64,000 nt of DNA from an uncultured Prevotellaceae bacterium (GTDB taxonomy: Bacteria; Bacteroidota; Bacteroidia; Bacteroidales; Bacteroidaceae). Positions 58,218 to 64,000 of the stretch are shown piece after piece. Under the pieces are notes generated by a model, which did no database searches, had not been told where the DNA came from, and was given only the letters and a program-made list of their open reading frames with translations. The position numbers and the translations under genes are program-made. Position 1 is the stretch's first letter. Every line of letters begins with the position of its first letter. The stretch is taken from NCBI GenBank assembly GCA_902775605.1, contig CACYNE010000021.1, forward strand, positions 17,956 through 81,955, read 5' to 3'.

Positions 58218-58949
58218 ATGAGCACAGAAAAGATAAAAGTCATTGCTTTTGACGCTGACGACACGCTGTGGGACTGTCAGGGCTTTTTCGAGGAAGTGGA
58301 GAACCACCTCTATCGCCTCATTGCGCCCTATTGCGAGGATCCCAAGAAGGAACTCTTCAAGACGGAGTCAGGCAACATGGCCGACTTAGGCTATGGCTGT
58401 AAGGCCTTCACTATCAGCATTCTAGAGACAGCCATGCGTGTGGCAGGCAATCATCTCAGCATCACTACACTCGAGGATTTACTGGATGACTGCAAACGAC
58501 TGCTCCATCTGCCTGCCACCCCACTGCCCGGCGTTGTTGAGACCTTGGAAGCCCTGCGTTGTAGAATTGAAGAAGAGAGCGACCTCTCACCTCTCACCTC
58601 TCACCTCTCACCTCTCAAGATGGTGTGCTTCACCAAAGGTGAGTTGCAGGACCAAGAGAACAAGTTGAAGCGTAGCGGATTGCTGAAATACTTCGACGAT
58701 GTGGAGATTACATCGGACAAGACCCAACGAGAGTTCCTGGCGCTGTGTGAGCATCAGCAGATTCATCCCTCACAGTTGTTGATGGTGGGCAATTCGTTGA
58801 AGAGTGACATTGCTCCAGCTCTGGCCATAGGTGCCTGGGGCATCCACATTCCCTTTCATGTGACGTGGCAATTGGAGCATTTCGACGATATAGACCACGA
58901 GCGACTGATAAAAATTGAGAAATTCAACGATATTCTCAACTATATTTAG
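58218..58949 (+). CDS. HAD family hydrolase
   Basis: The 243-residue cytosolic phosphatase-like protein has HAD motif I in VIAFDADDTLWDCQGFF, motif II in KMVCFTKGELQDQENKL (Thr, Lys), and motif III/IV in LLMVGNSLKSDIAPALAIG. It is of the YjjG/pyrimidine-nucleotidase-like cap type; the substrate is unknown. Between the cap and motif II lies a stretch SDLSPLTSHLSPLTSHLSPL encoded by five copies of a 7-bp repeat. Because 7 is not a multiple of three, changes in copy number would shift the frame. Confidence 0.88.
   Translation: MSTEKIKVIAFDADDTLWDCQGFFEEVENHLYRLIAPYCEDPKKELFKTESGNMADLGYGCKAFTISILETAMRVAGNHLSITTLEDLLDDCKRLLHLPATPLPGVVETLEALRCRIEEESDLSPLTSHLSPLKMVCFTKGELQDQENKLKRSGLLKYFDDVEITSDKTQREFLALCEHQQIHPSQLLMVGNSLKSDIAPALAIGAWGIHIPFHVTWQLEHFDDIDHERLIKIEKFNDILNYI
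58583..58617 (+). repeat. CCTCTCA microsatellite, five copies, inside the HAD gene
   Basis: Five perfect tandem copies of CCTCTCA (35 bp). Within a coding region, slipped-strand changes of one or two copies would truncate the HAD protein before motif II. Confidence 0.9.
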
Positions 58950-58960
58950 AGAAAAAGTAG

Positions 58961-58969
58961 TAACTTTGC
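58961..58969 (+). promoter_or_regulatory. -7 element of metG
   Basis: TAACTTTGC, 25 bp before the metG ATG at 58994. Confidence 0.65.
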
Positions 58970-58993
58970 ACCCCGAAATACACATTAATTAAT

Positions 58994-61060
58994 ATGGAAC
59001 AGAAAAAATATAAGAGAATAACCGTGACCTCAGCACTGCCTTATGCCAATGGCGGTGTGCATATTGGTCACTTGGCTGGTGTGTATGTGCCAGCTGACAT
59101 CTACGTGCGCTACCTCCGTCTGAAGAAGCGCGACGTGATGTTTATCGGTGGTTCTGACGAGCACGGAGTGCCCATCACCGTTCGTGCCCGCAAAGAAGGC
59201 ATCACCCCCCAAGATATAGTAGATCGCTATCATAAGATGATTAAGGACTCATTCGAGGAGTTTGGCATCTCGTTTGATGTCTATAGCCGTACCACCAGCG
59301 AGACACATCATAAGTTCGCTGCCGAATGGTTTAAGAAGCTCTATGACGAAGGCAAATTGGTGGAGAAGACCACCGCTCAGCTTTATGACGAAGAGGCCAA
59401 GCAGTTTCTGGCCGACCGTTACGTAGTAGGTGAGTGCCCCTACTGCCACAACGAGGGTGCCTATGGTGACCAGTGCGAGAAGTGCGGACGCGACCTCTCT
59501 CCCACCGAGCTCATCAATCCGAAGTCAACCATCTCTGGTTCTACACCCGTTCTGAAGGAGACCAAAAACTGGTATCTGCCTCTGAACGAGTATCAGGACT
59601 GGTTGAAACAGTGGATTCTGGAGGGTCACAAGGAGTGGCGCTCTAACGTCTATGGTCAGTGCAAGAGCTGGTTGGATATGGATCTGCAGCCCCGTGCAAT
59701 GACCCGCGACCTGGACTGGGGTATTCCCGTTCCCGTAGAGGGAGCCGACGGCAAGGTGCTCTATGTATGGTTTGACGCACCTATCGGTTATGTATCAAAC
59801 ACCAAGGAGCTCTGCGAGAAGAATCCTGAGAAGTGGGGCAACTGGGAACAGTGGTGGCAGGATGAGGACACCCGTCTGGTGCACTTCATCGGTAAGGACA
59901 ACATTGTGTTCCACTGCATCATCTTCCCTGTGATGATGAAGGCTCACGGCAAGTATATCATGCCCGACAATGTGCCCGCCAACGAGTTCCTGAATCTGGA
60001 GAACGATAAGATATCTACCTCACGCAACTGGGCCGTATGGCTCCACGAGTATCTGGTGGATATGCCTGGCAAGCAGGATGTGCTGCGCTATGTGCTGACA
60101 GCCAATGCACCAGAGACCAAGGACAACAACTTTACTTGGAAAGACTTCCAGGATCGCAACAACAACGAGTTGGTGGCTGTCTATGGTAACTTCGTGAACC
60201 GTGCGCTGCAGCTCACTAAGAAATATTGGAATGGTGTGGTTCCGGCTTGCGGTGAACTGCAGGATGTAGATAAGCAGGCCCTTGATGAGTTCAAGGACGT
60301 GAAGGGTAAGGTTGAAGCCCTGCTGGAGCAGTTCAAGTTCCGTGATGCTCAGTTCGAGGCTATGAACCTGGCTCGTATCGGCAACCGCTATATCACAGAA
60401 TGCGAGCCTTGGAAGGTTTGGAAAACCGATCCCAAGCGCTGCGAGACCATCCTGAACATCTGTTTGCAGTTGACAGCCAACCTCGCCATTGCTTTCGAGC
60501 CGTTCTTGCCTTTCTCTTCAAAGAAACTGCGCGAGATGCTCGCCATCGACTCATTCGAATGGGAGCAGCTGGGTAGCACCGACCTTCTGAAGGCAGGTCA
60601 TCAGTTGGGTGAGCCCGCTCTGCTCTTCGAGAAGATTGAGGATGAGGTCATCCAGAAGCAGCTCGACAAGCTGGAGGCTACCAAGAAAGCCAATCAGGCA
60701 GCAGCCTATAAGGCAGCTCCTATCAAGGACACCGTTTCATTTGAGGACTTCGAGAAGCTCGACATCCGCGTGGGCTTGGTGAAGGACTGCCAGAAGGTAA
60801 AGAAGAGCAAGAAACTCCTTCAGTTCACTATCGACGATGGCTCTGGAGTAGATCGCACTATCTGTTCTGGTATCGCAGCCTTCTATGAGAACCCCGAGGA
60901 ACTCATTGGCAAGCGCATCCTCTTCGTGGCCAACTTTGCTCCTCGCACCATGATGGGTATTGAGAGTCAGGGTATGATTCTCAGTGCCGTCGATGCTGAC
61001 GAGAGCCTCAGTGTGGTGACCACAACGAAGGACGTGAAACCTGGTAGTCAGGTTGGATAA
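58994..61060 (+). CDS. metG: Methionine-tRNA ligase
   Basis: The 688-residue class I synthetase charges tRNA-Met. The HIGH box is [10 protein letters not shown], the zinc knuckle has four Cys in [17 protein letters not shown], the KMSKS loop is present as [12 protein letters not shown], the anticodon-binding helical domain follows ([15 protein letters not shown]), and the C-terminal tRNA-binding (EMAP/Trbp111) domain starts at about [20 protein letters not shown]. The KMSKS loop reads K-I-S-T-S, which is normal for this group. The enzyme is complete. Confidence 0.97.
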   Translation: MEQKKYKRITVTSALPYANGGVHIGHLAGVYVPADIYVRYLRLKKRDVMFIGGSDEHGVPITVRARKEGITPQDIVDRYHKMIKDSFEEFGISFDVYSRTTSETHHKFAAEWFKKLYDEGKLVEKTTAQLYDEEAKQFLADRYVVGECPYCHNEGAYGDQCEKCGRDLSPTELINPKSTISGSTPVLKETKNWYLPLNEYQDWLKQWILEGHKEWRSNVYGQCKSWLDMDLQPRAMTRDLDWGIPVPVEGADGKVLYVWFDAPIGYVSNTKELCEKNPEKWGNWEQWWQDEDTRLVHFIGKDNIVFHCIIFPVMMKAHGKYIMPDNVPANEFLNLENDKISTSRNWAVWLHEYLVDMPGKQDVLRYVLTANAPETKDNNFTWKDFQDRNNNELVAVYGNFVNRALQLTKKYWNGVVPACGELQDVDKQALDEFKDVKGKVEALLEQFKFRDAQFEAMNLARIGNRYITECEPWKVWKTDPKRCETILNICLQLTANLAIAFEPFLPFSSKKLREMLAIDSFEWEQLGSTDLLKAGHQLGEPALLFEKIEDEVIQKQLDKLEATKKANQAAAYKAAPIKDTVSFEDFEKLDIRVGLVKDCQKVKKSKKLLQFTIDDGSGVDRTICSGIAAFYENPEELIGKRILFVANFAPRTMMGIESQGMILSAVDADESLSVVTTTKDVKPGSQVG

Positions 61061-61073
61061 ATAAAAAGGAAAA

Positions 61074-62585
61074 GTGAAGAGTGAAAAGTTAGCTTCTGCC
61101 GGAGCCTATCTGTTTCCGCTGATTGCCGCCATTCTGCTGGTGGTGTTCGAATCGGATGTGCTCTATACGTTACAAGACCAGAACATGTTTCTCCATACAC
61201 CGCTATTCTTTGAACAGCAGATGGTGAAGGCAGGTGGACTGTTGACGTGGACAGGCAGCTATCTCACACAATACTTCTATTACCCCATGCTCGGAGCAGG
61301 CATCCTGTGCCTACTCTGGGCATTTTTCATGTGGCTCTGTAAACGGGCCTTCCGATTGCAGAACCTGTGGCTGACGCTGATTCCCACAGCATCGTTGGTG
61401 CTCACCATCACCACGCTGGGCTATTGGGTCTATTATCTCAAAATGCCCGGTCATGCCTTCTGCGCCACCATCGGTAGCATCGTGGCGGTGGCATTGGTGT
61501 GGGGCTACAGAGCACTACCGCGTCGTTATCACCTGCCTTCGGTTTATATTGTCTTTGCCGCAGGACTGGGTTACATGGCCTTTGGATTCTATGCCCTGTT
61601 AGCCACTGCGCTGATGGGCGTCATCTCATGGCGCGAGAACAAGAGCTTCTTGGGTGACTTCTTCCTGGCTCTCACACAGATTATCTTCTGGCCTTTCTTT
61701 GGGTATTTCAGAGTTTTCCACGAAACCAACATCGTTAACATCTATTGGGCTGCGCTACCTGTCTTTGCATACCAAGGAGAAAGATTCTTTGCATACAACT
61801 TACCTTATTTGGTACTCTTCTTGAGTATGTTATTAATGGTAGCAAAGCCCAATCTTAAATCAAACAAATGGTTGAATATCGGCATCGTTGTCCTGATTGT
61901 CATTGGCATGGGCAAAGCCTGGAACCGTGACGGCAATCTGCATCGCGAGCTCAGCATGACACGCAGCATCGAGAAAGGTCAGTGGGACAAGGTGCTGCAG
62001 ACAGCAAAGGGCGTCAAGGGCGAACCCACGCGACTCATCTGTATGATGCGCAACCTGGCCCTCTATGAGAAAGGCGTGAAAACCGCCATGGGCTATCCCG
62101 ACGGTGCCAAGCGACCGGCGGCTCCTTTCACCGTGCATACCATCCACACGGCAGGCAAACTGCTCTATCTGCAGTATGGCATTCCCAACTATTGCTATCG
62201 CTGGTGCATGGAGGATGGTGTGGAGTATGGCTGGAGCGTCGGGAAGCTGAAACTGATGACGATGTGCTCACTCCTGAATGGTGAGTTTGTCGCTGCCCAG
62301 CGTTATGTGAACCTTCTGAAGAAGACCGACTTCCACAAGCAATGGGCCAAGCACATGGAGGCCTGCATCCAGGACCCGACTCTCATAGGTCGTTCGCCAG
62401 AGTTGAGACATATCCTGCCCTTGCTGCGAAGTGACAACTTCCTGACTGCCGATCAGTCTCAGCAGGAACTCTTCCTCATAGAACATATTCTCAGCACCCA
62501 AGGAGAGACCCAGGAGCAAATCCGCCTGGCAGAGTTCACCATGGGTTATTATCGCAACAACCGTCAGAAACTCGTAGAACAATGA
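61074..62585 (+). CDS. DUF6057 family polytopic membrane protein
   Basis: The reading frame begins with a GTG at 61074, 4 bp after the Shine-Dalgarno-like AAAAGGA, and gives 503 residues. About ten hydrophobic helices fill the first 290 residues (AYLFPLIAAILLVVF, MLGAGILCLLWAFFM, IIFWPFFGYFRVFHETN), followed by a soluble helical domain with repeat-like character (EKGQWDKVLQTAKGVKGEPT, LLNGEFVAAQRYVNLLKKTD). It belongs to a Bacteroidales family of unknown function. It is translationally coupled by an ATGA overlap to the lipoprotein gene that follows. Confidence 0.82.
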   Translation: MKSEKLASAGAYLFPLIAAILLVVFESDVLYTLQDQNMFLHTPLFFEQQMVKAGGLLTWTGSYLTQYFYYPMLGAGILCLLWAFFMWLCKRAFRLQNLWLTLIPTASLVLTITTLGYWVYYLKMPGHAFCATIGSIVAVALVWGYRALPRRYHLPSVYIVFAAGLGYMAFGFYALLATALMGVISWRENKSFLGDFFLALTQIIFWPFFGYFRVFHETNIVNIYWAALPVFAYQGERFFAYNLPYLVLFLSMLLMVAKPNLKSNKWLNIGIVVLIVIGMGKAWNRDGNLHRELSMTRSIEKGQWDKVLQTAKGVKGEPTRLICMMRNLALYEKGVKTAMGYPDGAKRPAAPFTVHTIHTAGKLLYLQYGIPNYCYRWCMEDGVEYGWSVGKLKLMTMCSLLNGEFVAAQRYVNLLKKTDFHKQWAKHMEACIQDPTLIGRSPELRHILPLLRSDNFLTADQSQQELFLIEHILSTQGETQEQIRLAEFTMGYYRNNRQKLVEQ

Positions 62586-64000
62586 AGCACGCTCTCTATA
62601 TTCTCTTTCTCATTTGTCTGCTGACGGCCTGTGGCAGTCCGCAGATTCCCAGCCAGTTCAAGGAGAGTCAGGCCGAGGTGCCCATCTATCCTGACTATCA
62701 GGAGGTCACCGTGCCTGTCAACATTGCTCCCCTGAACTTCGAGTTGCTGATGCAGAGCGACGAGGCGGTGGTACGCCTGAGTGCTGCTGGCGAGGAGATG
62801 ATATGCGAAGGACCTAAGGTTCGTCCGGACCTGGATGACTGGAAGGCCCTCACCGCCAAAGCGAAAGGCGGTGCCATTCTGGTGGAGGTCTATGCCAGCA
62901 TCAAAGATCAATGGGTGCGCTTCAAGCCATTCAACATCTACGTATCTGCCGACCCTATCGACCCGTGGCTCAGCTATCGCCTTATCTCACCTTCGTATGT
63001 TTCCTACGAAGAGTTGACACTGAACCAGCGTTGCCTAGAAAATTTTGAAGAAGAGGTTTTTGTAGATAACATGCTCTGCTCGACAGAGAGCGGAGGCCAG
63101 TGCGTCAACTGCCACAGCTATCAGCAGTGGAACCCAGAGCGCATGCAGTTTCATGCTCGCCAGACCCACGGCGGCACGCTGATTGTCTATGACGGTAAGA
63201 TAGAAAAGGTGGACATGCGTCACGACTCCTTACTGTCGGCAGGTGTCTATCCCGCATGGCACCCTACGGAAAAGCTCATCGCCTATAGCACCAACAAGAC
63301 GATGCAAGCCTTCCATACAGCAGCACTTGAGAAAATCGAGGTACTTGACTCAGAGAGCGACTTGATTCTCTACGATGTGGACCGCCACAAGGTGACCACC
63401 ATCGAGCAGGCACCCAACGAACTCGAGATATTCCCCACATGGGCCCCAGATGGCAAGACGCTCTTTTTCTGCAGCGCCCACTTCGAATACCAGGCCGACA
63501 GCGTGGATAGAAGTGAGATAACGATGCGTGCCCAAGAGGTGAAATACAACATCTATTGCAAATCGTTCGACCCCAAGACGCGACAGTTCGGACCTCGCGA
63601 GATGGTGTTCTGTGCCGACACCCTTGGCAAGAGTGCCACCTTCCCACGTATCTCGCCCGATGGTCGCCATCTATTATTCACGCTGGGCGAATGGGGCTGT
63701 TTCCATATCTGGCATCACGATGCCGACCTATGGATGATGAATCTGGCAACGAAAGAAGCCCGTCCTATGGATGAAATAAACTCTGATGATACCGAGAGCT
63801 ACCACTCCTGGTCGAGCAATGGGCGCTGGGTCGTATTCTCGTCGCGTCGCTACGATGGCGTCTTTACCCGTCCATTCATTGCCCATATCGATGCACAGGG
63901 GCACGGCAGCAAGCCTTTCGAGTTGCCTGCCAGAGATCCCGACCTGCATCGCCAGTTCCTGAAAAGCTACAACGTGCCTGAGTTCATGAAGGGTCCTGTG
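62582..64000 (+). CDS. PD40/TolB-like lipoprotein with CxxCH motif, partial
   Basis: The gene runs off the right edge; 473 residues are visible. It starts MKHALYILFLICLLTACGSP, a lipoprotein signal with Cys17. A beta-rich N-terminal domain is followed by the heme-c-like motif C174-V-N-C177-H178 in GGQCVNCHSYQQWNPERM, and then by PD40/TolB-type propeller blades (SAGVYPAWHPTEKLIAYSTN, EIFPTWAPDGKTLFFCSAHF, FPRISPDGRHLLFTLGEWG, YHSWSSNGRWVVFSSRRYDG). Attachment of a c-type heme is predicted by the motif only. It overlaps the DUF6057 gene by 4 bp, so the two probably work together at the cell envelope. Confidence 0.85.
   Translation, partial: MKHALYILFLICLLTACGSPQIPSQFKESQAEVPIYPDYQEVTVPVNIAPLNFELLMQSDEAVVRLSAAGEEMICEGPKVRPDLDDWKALTAKAKGGAILVEVYASIKDQWVRFKPFNIYVSADPIDPWLSYRLISPSYVSYEELTLNQRCLENFEEEVFVDNMLCSTESGGQCVNCHSYQQWNPERMQFHARQTHGGTLIVYDGKIEKVDMRHDSLLSAGVYPAWHPTEKLIAYSTNKTMQAFHTAALEKIEVLDSESDLILYDVDRHKVTTIEQAPNELEIFPTWAPDGKTLFFCSAHFEYQADSVDRSEITMRAQEVKYNIYCKSFDPKTRQFGPREMVFCADTLGKSATFPRISPDGRHLLFTLGEWGCFHIWHHDADLWMMNLATKEARPMDEINSDDTESYHSWSSNGRWVVFSSRRYDGVFTRPFIAHIDAQGHGSKPFELPARDPDLHRQFLKSYNVPEFMKGPV

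Overview
The window reads as chromosomal DNA of a Bacteroidota bacterium, most likely a Prevotella-like member of the Bacteroidales. The reasons are: promoters of the Bacteroidota type (TAnnTTTG at -7, in some cases with TTTG about 20 bp upstream), a complete type IX secretion (T9SS) core operon porP-K-L-M-N, several secreted proteins ending in T9SS-type C-terminal sorting signals, BspA-like leucine-rich repeats, FIVAR and dockerin modules, glycoside hydrolases GH2 and GH115, and small families such as DUF2795 and DUF6057. No rRNA, tRNA, CRISPR array, integrase or transposase was seen. Species assignment is not possible from this alone.

Layout. 1-1153: nitrilase-family amidase (partial) and gamma-carbonic anhydrase. 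1154-1504: intergenic region with an ordered array of operator-like palindromes. 1505-7771: secreted GH2 enzyme, periplasmic tandem TonB_C protein, malate dehydrogenase, aminopeptidase P. 7774-21588: one long minus-strand run of thirteen tightly packed genes: ettA, HprK-like kinase, S24/S26 peptidase, PqqD, ABC exporter, porP, porK, porL, porM, porN, a PorT-type beta-barrel, priA. The kinase-peptidase-PqqD-ABC block has the parts of a peptide-maturation and export system but no precursor beside it. 21693-28709: aminotransferase, ADP-forming acyl-CoA synthetase, two tandem phenylacetate-CoA ligases and an ACT-domain protein, suggesting amino-acid or aromatic-acid fermentation. 28826-34241: GH115 alpha-glucuronidase and a large FIVAR-type T9SS cargo. 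34467-38528: an operon of beta-barrel protein, secreted LRR-caspase and secreted transglutaminase-like protein. 38529-45441: a repeat-rich accessory segment with a BspA-like LRR protein, a dockerin-bearing protein, a cohesin-like protein and a 51-residue peptide, bracketed by a 40-bp inverted repeat and by copies of a GC-rich repeat. 45442-52540: rhomboid protease, secreted nuclease, formate-THF ligase, acyltransferase, YqeY, CrcB and a decayed FlK-like thioesterase. 52541-56559: ECF sigma factor, anti-sigma/barrel fusion, MBOAT acyltransferase and SGNH partner in one operon. 56771-64000: DUF2795, cobalamin adenosyltransferase, methyltransferase-like protein, HAD hydrolase with an internal 7-bp microsatellite, metG, a DUF6057 membrane protein and a PD40 lipoprotein with a CxxCH motif that runs off the end.

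Across the window, several intergenic regions carry short repeats with a strict 21-, 22- or 11-bp period. Different sequences share the same helical spacing, which no annotated gene explains. The most promising candidates for undescribed biology are the palindrome array at 1268-1391, the PqqD/kinase/peptidase/ABC block fused to the T9SS operon, and the barrel/caspase/transglutaminase operon.
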